64,000 nt of DNA, taken from assembly GCA_017416425.1 (NCBI GenBank), contig JAFQCL010000006.1, positions 1 through 64,000 of the forward strand. Direction: 5' to 3'. Of the stretch, positions 1 through 8,089 are shown piece after piece. Each line of letters begins with the position of its first letter. The first letter of the stretch is position 1. A program made the translations under genes and the position numbers. The notes below the pieces were generated by a model. That model was given only the letters and a program-made list of their open reading frames with translations. It made no database searches and was not told where the DNA came from. This DNA comes from Clostridia bacterium. Its GTDB lineage: Bacteria; Bacillota; Clostridia; Christensenellales; CAG-138.

Positions 1-268
1 GCTTAATGGCTACGGTATAGATGGACTTCACAGCACGGCGCAGGGCGGTATGCAGCAGGGGACAGGCCGGAATCATGGGCTTAATGGCAACGGTATAGAT
101 GGACTTCATAGCACGGCGCAGGGCGGCATGCAGCAGGGGACAGGCCAGAATCATGGGCTTAATGGCAACGGCATAGATGGACTTCACAGCACGGCGCAGG
201 GCGGCATGCAGCAGGGGACAGGCCAGAATCATGGGCTTAATGGCAACGGCATAGATGGACTTCACAGC
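1..268 (+). repeat. 78-bp in-frame tandem repeat, about 3.4 copies
   Basis: Units start at 50, 128 and 206, with a partial unit at 1-49 and the last unit ending at 268. The unit at 128 and the truncated unit at 206 are identical over 63 bases; the unit at 50 differs at only a few positions. The period is a multiple of three, so gain or loss of a unit keeps the frame. The array probably continues to the left of the window. Confidence 0.95.
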
Positions 269-1078
269 ATATCTGAGGAAAATTCCGAAGAGCCACTGGC
301 CGAAGCTGAAAACCCGCTCAGCGGCACCGATTATGAGCAATACTATGATGTATATCAGGCTCTTTTAAACACGCTTAGTCTTCCTCAAATCTCAAATCAG
401 GAATTTGACGCGCAGGGGCTTTACGAGCTTTTGACTACCATATTAAGACCCGCCATAGATCAGGCGATAGCAGGACGTATCGGACAGTCGGAGGCAAATA
501 TCGCCGAACTTGAGGCGGATGCATTTTCAAGGGGCATGGGAGGCTCTACCTACCTTTCCTCCATGCATCAAAGGGAGCTCATGGCGGCGCAGTCGGATAT
601 ATCTGAGCTTGAGTCGCAGTATGCGTCCGCGATAGCACAGCAGCTTTATAACGCCATGCAGGAGCATTACGACAGGCAGCTTGAAATAGAGATGTTCAAC
701 ATAGAGCAGCAGGCTCAGGCAAATGAGGACGCGCTTGATTATTGGTGGGATTATGTGCAGCAGCAGGAGGAGAATAACCAGGGCAGCGGAGGCGGCGGTG
801 GCAGAAGCTTAGGCGGAGGCGCAAAAGATGCTGAGGATGAAGAGGCATCCACGCGCTTTGACGAATACATAGAGGCATTAAGCGGTTTTTCCTCAAATGT
901 GATAAACAATATATTCACCGATGAATCCTCCACATGGCAGGACCTTAGGGATAGCATGATAGCTGAAATAGGACTTAATGGCTACTTTGCGCTTTATGAG
1001 CATTTTGTTGGCAGGCCGCATAGCCAGGCGGGAGGTTTAGGCTCAAGGCTTGGGGGTGTTTCGCATTGGCTGAACTGA
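1..1078 (+). CDS. Phage-associated protein with 26-residue tandem repeats (5' partial)
   Basis: The reading frame is open to the left edge, so the N-terminus lies outside the window. The visible part begins with three and a half copies of a 26-residue repeat (each starting MQQGTGQNHGLNGNG) rich in Gly, Asn and Gln. A Glu/Ala/Gln-rich helical segment with coiled-coil character follows (about bases 440-770). Then come a Gly run, an acidic stretch and a C-terminal domain ending in VSHWLN. The stop overlaps the TTG start of the next gene by 13 bases, so the two are translationally coupled. The helical part resembles minor virion or DNA-ejection proteins of clostridial podovirus-like prophages, but no catalytic motif is visible. 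The phage assignment rests mainly on the neighbours. Function is unknown. Confidence 0.55.
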   Translation, partial: LNGYGIDGLHSTAQGGMQQGTGRNHGLNGNGIDGLHSTAQGGMQQGTGQNHGLNGNGIDGLHSTAQGGMQQGTGQNHGLNGNGIDGLHSISEENSEEPLAEAENPLSGTDYEQYYDVYQALLNTLSLPQISNQEFDAQGLYELLTTILRPAIDQAIAGRIGQSEANIAELEADAFSRGMGGSTYLSSMHQRELMAAQSDISELESQYASAIAQQLYNAMQEHYDRQLEIEMFNIEQQAQANEDALDYWWDYVQQQEENNQGSGGGGGRSLGGGAKDAEDEEASTRFDEYIEALSGFSSNVINNIFTDESSTWQDLRDSMIAEIGLNGYFALYEHFVGRPHSQAGGLGSRLGGVSHWLN

Positions 1079-1989
1079 CAAAGGAATTTGAATTTACCGT
1101 AGACTTAAAGCGTCAGAGCATTATAAAGCCATTTGAGATAGTTGAGGGCGATACGGGAAATGTACTTAATATAGCCGTTACCGATGACGGTGAACCCGCA
1201 TCCCTTTCAGGCGTTCGCGTGCTGGCTGTATTTTCATCACCGCTTGGCGTAGCGTATCAGGATTCGGATGAGGGCGGAGTTACAATATCCGAAAATAAGC
1301 TGACTATCCCCATAAATGCGGGTTCGGTTTCTGCGGGACCTGTGCGCTGCGAGCTGCAATTCTATTCGGGTGAGGACAATCTTTCACTTATAACCTCAAC
1401 GGTGTTCGGCTTTACGGCAAGACGTGCGCTTTTAAACGAAAATGCCATTATGAGCCTGCCCCAGTACCCAATAATAGTTGCGCTTGAGCTTTTAAACGAT
1501 GAGCTTTTAAGAGCCGAGGAGGACAGGCAAGCAGCTTTTGAGGAAATGATGCGGGAGCTTTCTGGCGGTTCACGCTATGTACATATAAAGTACAGCAAAA
1601 CCGAACCGCAGTCGGATGCTGATATTACGGATGAATCCTCCGCCTGGATGGGCATATATACGGGAGAGGAAAAGGAGGCCCCCTCAAGCTACAGCGCCTA
1701 CACATGGCACTATATAGGCACAAAGGATGGGGTGCTTGCAAGGAGCATAACCATACCGCAAACCGCTTGGCAAAGTATAGCGCTGCCGCCATCCGTAAAT
1801 ATAGCTGTTCCCGGCGCGTCGGGGGATAAGGTCATATTTGTAAGCGCGGACAGAAGTTCATACAAGTATTACACGGATGCCGGGGTATACTGCAAGAGCG
1901 CATCGGAGGGATATCTTACATTTGCCTGCGAAAGCATCCCTGCGGGCGATGTTACGGTGAATATTGTCATGCTCGAGATGTGCGTATAA
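1066..1989 (+). CDS. BppU-like phage baseplate/tail protein
   Basis: A 307-aa protein. The first ~130 residues have the layout of the BppU N-terminal domain: a basic strand segment, then VEGDTGNVLNIAVTDDG, then 'VRVLAVFSSPLG' and 'VRCELQFYSG', ending in a short strand. A helical linker follows (about 145-170), then a C-terminal beta-rich part beginning YVHIKYS, with 'AYTWHYIGTKDG', as seen in phage tail proteins after such domains. The start is TTG at 1066, chosen because GGGGGTG lies seven bases upstream and the protein then begins MAELTKEF. BppU proteins form the upper baseplate of siphophages; the role here is inferred. No terminator is visible before the next promoter. Confidence 0.55.
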   Translation: MAELTKEFEFTVDLKRQSIIKPFEIVEGDTGNVLNIAVTDDGEPASLSGVRVLAVFSSPLGVAYQDSDEGGVTISENKLTIPINAGSVSAGPVRCELQFYSGEDNLSLITSTVFGFTARRALLNENAIMSLPQYPIIVALELLNDELLRAEEDRQAAFEEMMRELSGGSRYVHIKYSKTEPQSDADITDESSAWMGIYTGEEKEAPSSYSAYTWHYIGTKDGVLARSITIPQTAWQSIALPPSVNIAVPGASGDKVIFVSADRSSYKYYTDAGVYCKSASEGYLTFACESIPAGDVTVNIVMLEMCV

Positions 1990-2066
1990 AGAGGGCGTAA
2001 TAAGGTTTTAGCTTCGTGGCTTTGTTTTAAAACGACCCAAAAACCAAATGCACACCATTTCGATCT

Positions 2067-2076
2067 ATGCTATAAT
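2067..2076 (+). promoter_or_regulatory. Extended -10 promoter directly abutting the EamA start codon
   Basis: ATGCTATAAT with TATAAT at 2071-2076 and the TG of an extended -10 at 2068-2069. No good -35 is seen. The ATG at 2083 lies six bases after the -10, where transcription would start, and there is no Shine-Dalgarno. The transcript is therefore probably leaderless. Confidence 0.6.
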
Positions 2077-2082
2077 AAACGC

Positions 2083-3117
2083 ATGGAAAAGACACCGGTC
2101 AAAGTGAATATAAAGCTTTTTGGAGTGATAGCTGTAATACTCTCCTCCATGTGCTACGGTATTACGCCTTCATTGACGAGCATAATACAAGGCGGTGGGA
2201 TAGAAAAAAATGTGCTTATGGGAATATTTGGCGAAAGCTATCCCCGCTTTTTGGAAGCTGACGCAAAAAATGCTCTTAGCAGCACGACTGCCGTTACATA
2301 TACCATGCTATTTGGTCTTATATCGGCCTTTTTGATACTACTCTTTAAAAAAAAGGCTCCAAAGCTCAAGGTAAGACCCAAAAAGCTTGTATCCATCGGA
2401 TTTTTAGGAGGGGGAGCATATTTTTTAACGCTGCTTTTCATGTCCTTTTCATATCTTAGCATGGATAATGGGGCTGCGGTCGTGCTGCATTCTACGCACA
2501 TGGTACTTGCTGTTCTTTTTGGCGCTTTAATATTTAGGGAGGGCTTTAGTATTCAAAAGCTTATAGCGTTGGTGTTAAGCTTTTTTGGAATATACCTTGT
2601 AAGCAGCTTTGGAGGGGTGGATAGCTTTCTTGGACCCCTGTTTGCGCTTCTTTCAGCTGTGACATACGCTACATATTTTCTTGCCGGCAAATACGCCTAT
2701 TCCGATATAGATTCTTTTGCGGTTACATTTTACATCAATGCCTCTGCCTTTATCATAGGGGCTATAACTGCTCTGATTGAGGGCGCTTTAAAGTTTCCGG
2801 GGAGCTTTGTGGTATTTATTGCCGTTGCTCTTAAGGGGCTCATTGGCGGGCTTTTTGGCGTGCTTCTCATGCAATATGGCATAAGGGCGCTTGGGGCAGG
2901 TACTTCGAGTATGCTGAGTATGCTTGAGCCTGTTATCGCAACGCTTGTCGGGGTGTTCATATGGAATGAACGTGTAAGCCTAAACGCAGTGATGGGCTGT
3001 GTACTTATCATCCTTTCATCACTGCTTTTAATATTTTTTACGATCAGTATCCATTCATCACACGAAAACGATGCACAAAAGGCCGACCCCGATGATGTAA
3101 CAATAGACCGGATGTAA
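2083..3117 (+). CDS. EamA-family (drug/metabolite transporter superfamily) permease
   Basis: 344 aa with about ten hydrophobic helices arranged as two EamA repeats. The second repeat ends in the typical 'LSMLEPVIATLVGVFIWNE' helix pair (roughly residues 280-300). Such proteins export or import small metabolites across the cytoplasmic membrane; the substrate cannot be read from sequence. An unusually long insert with charged residues lies between the first two helices (about residues 30-60). The gene sits between two groups of phage-like genes in the same direction, with its own promoter and a strong terminator, so it looks like an inserted or retained cargo gene rather than a virion component. 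No ribosome-binding site precedes the ATG. Confidence 0.85.
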   Translation: MEKTPVKVNIKLFGVIAVILSSMCYGITPSLTSIIQGGGIEKNVLMGIFGESYPRFLEADAKNALSSTTAVTYTMLFGLISAFLILLFKKKAPKLKVRPKKLVSIGFLGGGAYFLTLLFMSFSYLSMDNGAAVVLHSTHMVLAVLFGALIFREGFSIQKLIALVLSFFGIYLVSSFGGVDSFLGPLFALLSAVTYATYFLAGKYAYSDIDSFAVTFYINASAFIIGAITALIEGALKFPGSFVVFIAVALKGLIGGLFGVLLMQYGIRALGAGTSSMLSMLEPVIATLVGVFIWNERVSLNAVMGCVLIILSSLLLIFFTISIHSSHENDAQKADPDDVTIDRM

Positions 3118-3146
3118 GCCCCCCCGCTGATGCGCGGGGCTTTTTT
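3118..3146 (+). terminator. Rho-independent terminator after the EamA gene
   Basis: A GC-rich stem (GCCCC...CCGC pairing with GCGCGGGGC) around a TGAT loop, followed by TTTTTT, directly after the stop codon. Confidence 0.9.
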
Positions 3147-3514
3147 ATGAGCTTTTTTCAGGGGTGGAAGTATCATTTGGGGCTTTTATCCCAATCCCCT
3201 TTTAAGAAGGTGCAGACCATGCCGGACGCTGCTTGTCCCCCCGATTTCTTGGCAGGGCGCTACCCTGCATCATGAGTTTTGGGGCTTTTTTTTAAAGCAA
3301 AGCTTGGAATGAAAAGCGAAAGCTTCAACTTTGCATCAAGCCCTGCCAAGAAAGCGGGTCAAGGGTGAACGCCTTTGTGTGGAGCTGAACCTTCTGACGA
3401 AGGAATTGGGGCGCATAGCCCCCAAAAATAGCAGCTCCCGGGCGAAGCCCTTTAAAAAAGCAAAACCCTTATTTTAAAAAACAAAACACTTATAATTTCA
3501 CAGAAAGGTAGATT
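3147..3514. repeat. Gene-free stretch with a ~250-bp imperfect inverted repeat (3177-3426)
   Basis: The left arm (3177-3258) and the right arm (3339-3426, reverse complemented) share three blocks in order: TTTGGGG(G)CT...CCCAAT, then AGAAGGT.CAG, then TTTCTTGGCAGGGC. A small hairpin around AAAGCTTGGAAT (3296-3310) occupies the centre. There is no open reading frame of note. A fold-back layout without transposase is what a degenerate MITE-like element would look like. The right end (TTGGGGCGCATAGCC) recurs in weaker form near 33311. A possible -10 (TATAAT, 3491-3496) for the next gene lies at the downstream end. Confidence 0.7.
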
Positions 3515-3754
3515 ATGAAGGAAACCAAACAGTCAGAAAAAGTTACGATAGTGATAAAGCCTGCGGCAAACGGAGACATGTCCCCTTGGGAGGGCGGTAT
3601 AAACGGCGTATTCTTTAGAGTACCGCGCTGTGTTGCGGTAGAGGTTCCGGTGGAGCTTTATAGACTTATAGAGGAAAGCGCCGCTACCGAGAAGAAAATA
3701 ACGGAGGATTTTTCAGAGTATACGGCAATAGCCGGAAAAAAACTTTTTGATTGA
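3515..3754 (+). CDS. Small phage-module protein of unknown function
   Basis: 79 aa. The centre reads GVFFRVPRCVAVEVPVELY, a pattern seen in small proteins encoded beside head-tail connector genes of podovirus-like elements, where they are usually unannotated. AGAAAGG precedes the ATG at a good distance. A TATAAT at 3491-3496 may start the transcript for this and the next three genes. The gene is followed within 13 bases by the next one. The family cannot be named with certainty; the phage assignment is by context. Confidence 0.5.
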   Translation: MKETKQSEKVTIVIKPAANGDMSPWEGGINGVFFRVPRCVAVEVPVELYRLIEESAATEKKITEDFSEYTAIAGKKLFD

Positions 3755-3767
3755 GGAGGAAAATTCT

Positions 3768-4307
3768 ATGACGTCACATGAGATAATTACCGCCGCGCTG
3801 CTTCAGCTTGATAGAAGCGCCGATGCCATTTTTGAGTGGCGGGATAAATTTTTATGCCATATAAACGATGCCGCGGAGGACATAGCAAGAAGCGTAAGGC
3901 TTGCCTATCCGGAAAAGGTGAGGCTTATTGAAAGGCGTTTTGACCCTTCGTCATTAAAAAGGCCATGCATCAGGATATATAGCGTAAAAAACGGAGCTGA
4001 TGAGCTTAAGTTCAGTTTCACATCCCCCGATCTGCCGGTATATGTAAAGGCAAAGGCGGATATGGAGGTGTGGGTAACATATCGAGCTATGCCGAGAATG
4101 GTGGTAAGCGAAAGCGATGAGCCCGATGTTCCCGCTGTTTTTCATCCGCTCATAGTGAGCTATGTTGTGGCAAGGGAGCGCATGAGCGGCGATGTATCAA
4201 CGCAGTATGGCGCGAGCGCTTATCTTGAGATGTATGAGGCGGGAAAAAGAAGGCTTGCCCGCGAGATGAAGGATCCCTCCTGCTTTAGCATCTACAACAG
4301 GTTTTAG
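3768..4307 (+). CDS. Head-tail adaptor-like phage protein
   Basis: 179 aa. The start is placed at ATG 3768 because GAGGAGG (3753-3759) sits correctly in front of it; an earlier in-frame start would place this site inside the gene. The helical N-terminus (AALLQLDRSADAIFEW.. HINDAAEDIARSV) followed by a beta segment and a helical end matches the general layout of P22 gp4-like connector/adaptor proteins, which link portal to tail. This is a weak, pattern-level assignment supported by the propeller-like gene immediately downstream. It is separated by eight bases from the next gene, which has AGGAGG. Confidence 0.45.
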   Translation: MTSHEIITAALLQLDRSADAIFEWRDKFLCHINDAAEDIARSVRLAYPEKVRLIERRFDPSSLKRPCIRIYSVKNGADELKFSFTSPDLPVYVKAKADMEVWVTYRAMPRMVVSESDEPDVPAVFHPLIVSYVVARERMSGDVSTQYGASAYLEMYEAGKRRLAREMKDPSCFSIYNRF

Positions 4308-4315
4308 GAGGATAT

Positions 4316-5803
4316 ATGGCGATAGACGTATATAGTTTGCAGAGCTTTTTAGGCGTAGATATGACAAGCGATGAAAGCCTTCTTAGCTTTTCGGCGCCTT
4401 ATGCAAGAAATATAGACACTAAAACAGGCCGTATAATGCTGGCAAAGGGCTTTACAAAGCACATACTTAACCAGGAACCCGTACCCGGCGAGGATGAAAT
4501 AGATAAGCTTTATGTATTTCACGCAAATGGGAAAACATATTACCTGGTGATGGCAGGGGCAAATATCTACTGCCAAGATGCGGGAAGCTGGAATCTTATA
4601 CATACTTTTTCCGGCAGCGCACTTGGCTTTATGTATTTCTGCCTTGAAGCGCAGATAGATGGAAAAGACTACCTTATAATAGGAAACGGCATTACGCAGA
4701 TGATAAAATTTGACGGAGAAAGCGTCACGCCATTTGGAGCTACGGAGCTTCTTTCGGATATCCCGGCAGGCTGTGCGGCAATGTATGAGAATCGCCTTTT
4801 TTTGGCAGGCGATAATTCCCATAAAAACAGACTGTATTGGTCAAAATTGCCCGGCAGTGGACGGACTATAGAGGATTTTGGGGCAGAAAGCGCCTCAGAA
4901 AACGTATCGGGAGGGCATGTAGAGGTAGGAAACAGCGCGGGCGATCCAATTTCAGCCATCATTGCGCTTCAAAATCAGCTTCTTATATTTAAACAGCGCA
5001 GCATATATCGACTTACCGGCGATAGACCGTCCAATTTTACAATAGAAAAGGTATGTGAGCATGGCGATTTTGTGTATAGGCAGGCTTTTGTGCGCATGTT
5101 TGGCATGGGATATTACATGACAAAGCATGGCCTTCATAGCTATAATGGTATAAATGCCCACAGGATGAGCGATGCGGACGCCATAAAGCCGCTTTTAAGC
5201 ACGTTTAGCCCTCTTCGCTGTAAGGGCGCTTTCGTGGGGGATATGCTCTATTTTGCCATAGGCAAGGGAACAGACGCCATAATAGTGGAATATGATACCA
5301 CAAGGAGCTGCTACATGATAAGGGATGGCTTTAACGGGGTGCGCGATCTTATAAGCGATGGCGATGATCTGCTTATGATAAACGATAAGCGCTACATATA
5401 CCGCATGAACAGCGGTTATACCTATGATGGAGAGCCCATACATGCAAGCTTTAGGACGCCAAGGATAAGCCTGAATGGGTTTTACACCATAAAGCAGCCA
5501 AGGCGTCTTTTTATGTGCGCGGGTATGCAGAAGGATGAGACAGGCGAACCTGTTGTGCCCTTTCCTACCCGTGAATTTGACGGCGGCATGTGCGGAGAGA
5601 TATCAGTTATAGTGCATATGGATGAAAAGACGCTTAAAAGAACAGTGCTCATATCCGATGACACGCAGGATAAGGTGACGGAAGTACCGCTTTTTGGCTC
5701 CGGCAGGCTTATGTGCCTTGAGATTTTTAATGAGGCAGGCAGCGCTTTTTCGCTAAGCGGAGGTATTCAGCTTGAATTTTTAAAATCGTGGAGGACGGAA
5801 TAA
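4316..5803 (+). CDS. Phage stabilisation/beta-propeller-like virion protein
   Basis: 495 aa, almost entirely short beta strands. Recurring blocks such as 'LYVFHANGKTYYLVMAG', 'YLIIGNGI', 'MYENRLFLAGD' and 'GDMLYFAIGKG' suggest propeller blades. 'LYWSKLPGSGRTIEDFG' and 'GDPISAIIALQNQLLIFK' are typical of podoviral stabilisation proteins (P22 gp10-like) that close the head-tail channel. AGGAGG precedes the ATG. The stop overlaps the ATG of the following 53-aa gene (TAATG), so translation is coupled. No portal, terminase or capsid gene is present in the window, so this is either part of a larger prophage to the left or a remnant. Confidence 0.55.
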   Translation: MAIDVYSLQSFLGVDMTSDESLLSFSAPYARNIDTKTGRIMLAKGFTKHILNQEPVPGEDEIDKLYVFHANGKTYYLVMAGANIYCQDAGSWNLIHTFSGSALGFMYFCLEAQIDGKDYLIIGNGITQMIKFDGESVTPFGATELLSDIPAGCAAMYENRLFLAGDNSHKNRLYWSKLPGSGRTIEDFGAESASENVSGGHVEVGNSAGDPISAIIALQNQLLIFKQRSIYRLTGDRPSNFTIEKVCEHGDFVYRQAFVRMFGMGYYMTKHGLHSYNGINAHRMSDADAIKPLLSTFSPLRCKGAFVGDMLYFAIGKGTDAIIVEYDTTRSCYMIRDGFNGVRDLISDGDDLLMINDKRYIYRMNSGYTYDGEPIHASFRTPRISLNGFYTIKQPRRLFMCAGMQKDETGEPVVPFPTREFDGGMCGEISVIVHMDEKTLKRTVLISDDTQDKVTEVPLFGSGRLMCLEIFNEAGSAFSLSGGIQLEFLKSWRTE

Positions 5804-5964
5804 TGGATATAAAAGCGCCGTATAGCATAATGGAGACGGAGCCTTGGCCTACAAGTGAAAGAGTAGAAAATATTGAACGTATAAATAGAAATTTTCGTAT
5901 GCTCTATGATGCCTTAATTGAGCTTATTGCAAAGGTCGAAAAGCTTGAGGAGGAAAGTGAGTAA
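5803..5964 (+). CDS. 53-aa coiled-coil phage-module peptide
   Basis: A short gene starting at the ATG that overlaps the previous stop (TAATG). The product begins MDIKAPYSIMETEPWPTSER, continues with 'ENIERINRNFRMLYDALIEL' and ends KLEEESE. It has a Pro-containing head and an amphipathic, probably coiled-coil tail. The tight overlap and the strong coding pattern make it a real gene. It is the last gene of the phage-like group; a 229-base gap containing the next promoter follows. Function is unknown. Confidence 0.65.
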   Translation: MDIKAPYSIMETEPWPTSERVENIERINRNFRMLYDALIELIAKVEKLEEESE

Positions 5965-6114
5965 ATTCTTTTAATTCCACTGGCAGTCAAAATTGCTTTA
6001 CTTTAAAACAACCACTCAAAACCTATATACAGATATAACAGCCGCAGTTTTTGATGCGTTGTTTCGCTACATAAAGTATATTTATTTATGTATATTTTAT
6101 TTTAGATAGGTTTG

Positions 6115-6123
6115 TGCTATAAT
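6115..6123 (+). promoter_or_regulatory. Extended -10 promoter of the Fe-S/flavin dehydrogenase operon
   Basis: TGC plus TATAAT (6118-6123), about 70 bases upstream of the first gene. The preceding region is AT-rich with no clear -35. Confidence 0.55.
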
Positions 6124-6193
6124 GCTTTTTATGAGTGGATATCGTGCAAAACGCCATGTTCCGCTTTGAATACTTAGCGAAAGGCTATAGCTT

Positions 6194-6499
6194 ATGCGAA
6201 TTGAAAATCATCCTGTGCTTGACTTTAAAAGGGGCAAGCAAATAAGCTTCATCTTTAATGGTAAAGCAATCGATGCCTTTGAAGGCGAGACTATTCAGGC
6301 GGCGCTTCATGCCGCAGGCGTGCGAGTGTTGGGACACAGCCTTACGCTTCATAGACCCAGAGGCTTTTATTGCGCTATCGGAAATTGCTCATCCTGCATG
6401 ATGGTAGTAGATGGCGTACCCAATGTGCGTACCTGCGTAACTCCCGTCCGTGAGGGCATGGTAGTGGAGCTTCAAGAGGGAAAGGGGATCATAGAATGA
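6194..6499 (+). CDS. Plant-type [2Fe-2S] subunit of an amino-acid/amine dehydrogenase complex
   Basis: 101 aa. The cysteine pattern FYCAIGNCSSC (C-x4-C-x2-C) with a fourth Cys in 'NVRTCVTPV' binds a plant-type [2Fe-2S] cluster. The layout equals HcnA, the gamma subunit of D-hydroxyproline dehydrogenase, or the N-terminal domain of heterotetrameric sarcosine oxidase alpha. It would pass electrons between the flavin subunits encoded next to it. It is the first gene of a five-gene operon; its stop overlaps the next ATG by four bases. Cytoplasmic; no signal peptide. Confidence 0.85.
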   Translation: MRIENHPVLDFKRGKQISFIFNGKAIDAFEGETIQAALHAAGVRVLGHSLTLHRPRGFYCAIGNCSSCMMVVDGVPNVRTCVTPVREGMVVELQEGKGIIE

Positions 6500-7584
6500 T
6501 AACTTGCGAACTTTTGGTAATCGGCGCGGGCCCCGCGGGTCTTTGCTCCGCGATAACAGCCGCAAAGTCAGGTGCAAGCGTAGTTGTGCTTGAGCGCAGC
6601 CCCGATATAGGCGGACAGCTTATAAAGCAGACCCACATGTTCTTTGGCTCAAAGGAGCAGCATGCGTCCACAAGAGGGGTGGACATAGCGGAAATATTAA
6701 GAGAAGAGATAGCCCGCTATGATATAAAGCTTATGCTTGATACCACAGCGCTTGGCATATATGAGGATGGCATGGTGACCGCCCTTTATAAGGAAGAGGA
6801 ATACATGAAATTTAAGCCGGGCGCCATAATAGTCGCGACCGGAGCTTGCGAGCGCTTTTTGGCCTTCCCGAACAATGACCTTCCCGGCGTATGCGGCGCA
6901 GGCGCTGTTCAAACGCTTATGAACGTATACGGTATTATGCCTGCAAAGGATGTTGTAATGCTTGGAGCCGGAAATATAGGCCTTATCGTAAGTTATCAGC
7001 TCATGCAGGCGGGCGTAAATGTAAAATGCATACTGGATGCCGCGCCTAAGATCGGGGGCTATCTTGTACACGCTTCAAAGGTGGCTAGAATGGGCGTACC
7101 GATAAAGACCTCACATACCGTAAAACGCGCTATCGGAGAGGATCACCTCACCGCCGTTGAAATAGTGGCGCTTGACGATAAATTCAACCAGATACCGGGT
7201 ACGGAGGAGATAATACCCGCGGATACGCTTTGCGTGAGCGTTGGTCTTACCCCGCTTTGTGAGCTGCTTGCCATGGCAGGCTGCAAGCTTTCATACATAC
7301 CGCAGCTTGGCGGCATGGTACCGCTTAAAACCGGGGAATATGAAACGAGCGTGCCGAACATATTCGTAGCCGGCGATACATCGGGCGTAGAGGAGGCCTC
7401 TGCCGCAATGGTCGAGGGTCACATTGCCGGGCTCTGCGCGGCAAAGCGTCTTGGACATATCCCGGAGGACTTTGACGCGCAATATAGCAGCCTAAACAGG
7501 CAGCTTATGGCGCTAAGGAGCGGTCCGGCAGGCGAACACATCAGACAGGGGCTTGCTTCTGCTTGCCTTAATAAGGAGGCGTAA
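6496..7584 (+). CDS. FAD/NAD(P)-binding oxidoreductase subunit (HcnB / sarcosine-oxidase-alpha-like)
   Basis: 362 aa with an N-terminal FAD-binding motif GAGPAGLCSA (residues ~9-18) and 'LERSPDIGGQLIKQ'. A second dinucleotide fold (MLGAGNIGLIVSYQ, ~155-168) follows, and the C-terminal 'NIFVAGDTSGVEEASAA' closes the FAD site. This is the pyridine-nucleotide-disulfide-reductase fold of HcnB, octopine/nopaline oxidase subunit A and the alpha subunit of archaeal proline dehydrogenase. It lacks the CxxC redox-active disulfide. Two bases separate it from the ferredoxin gene, which has its own GGAGG. Confidence 0.85.
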   Translation: MITCELLVIGAGPAGLCSAITAAKSGASVVVLERSPDIGGQLIKQTHMFFGSKEQHASTRGVDIAEILREEIARYDIKLMLDTTALGIYEDGMVTALYKEEEYMKFKPGAIIVATGACERFLAFPNNDLPGVCGAGAVQTLMNVYGIMPAKDVVMLGAGNIGLIVSYQLMQAGVNVKCILDAAPKIGGYLVHASKVARMGVPIKTSHTVKRAIGEDHLTAVEIVALDDKFNQIPGTEEIIPADTLCVSVGLTPLCELLAMAGCKLSYIPQLGGMVPLKTGEYETSVPNIFVAGDTSGVEEASAAMVEGHIAGLCAAKRLGHIPEDFDAQYSSLNRQLMALRSGPAGEHIRQGLASACLNKEA

Positions 7585-7586
7585 TC

Positions 7587-8084
7587 ATGTTTGAAAAGAC
7601 CGGTATAGCTTCACCTGAAATGGTGCTTGAAAAATTCCCGCCGCTTTCGCGTATTAATAAGGGAAAAGTTGCTGTGCTTGAGTGCTACCGCAGGATACCG
7701 TGCAACCCCTGCGAAACAGCATGCCCCTTTGGCGCCATCGAGATAGGCGAGGATATAAACAATATGCCCATACTTCATGCCGATAAATGCAGCGGCTGCG
7801 GAATTTGTCTTACAAGGTGCCCGGGTCTTGCCATTATGATAGTGGACACGAGCGCATCCGAGGAATATGCAGAGCTTACGCTTCCCTATGAGTTCAGGCC
7901 ACTTCCTAAAAAGGGTGATACCGTTTTCGCGCTGTCAAGAAGCGGAGAATTTGTATGTGAAGCTTTAGTATTAAGCGCGCTTAATCCAAAATCATTCGAC
8001 AGAACTCCGGCTGTGCGTATTCGTGTGCCAAAAAAGCACCTTTATGATGTAAGAAACATAGCGCTGATCGATAAGGAGGGCTAA
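7587..8084 (+). CDS. Ferredoxin-like 2x[4Fe-4S] subunit
   Basis: 165 aa. Two cluster motifs: CNPCETACPFGA (C-x2-C-x3-CP, residues ~33-44; the first motif lacks one of the usual internal Cys but has an upstream Cys in 'LECYRRIPC') and CSGCGICLTRCPG (C-x2-C-x2-C-x3-CP, ~68-80). A C-terminal beta domain of about 65 residues has no obvious motif. In related dehydrogenase operons such a protein carries electrons between flavin subunits and an external acceptor. GGAGG lies upstream, and the next gene begins six bases downstream. Confidence 0.8.
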   Translation: MFEKTGIASPEMVLEKFPPLSRINKGKVAVLECYRRIPCNPCETACPFGAIEIGEDINNMPILHADKCSGCGICLTRCPGLAIMIVDTSASEEYAELTLPYEFRPLPKKGDTVFALSRSGEFVCEALVLSALNPKSFDRTPAVRIRVPKKHLYDVRNIALIDKEG

Positions 8085-8089
8085 GCTAC

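Noticed and set aside
1..268. Tandem repeats as a CRISPR array
   Set aside because: Units are contiguous, 78 bp and in frame with a protein; there are no unique spacers and no cas genes.
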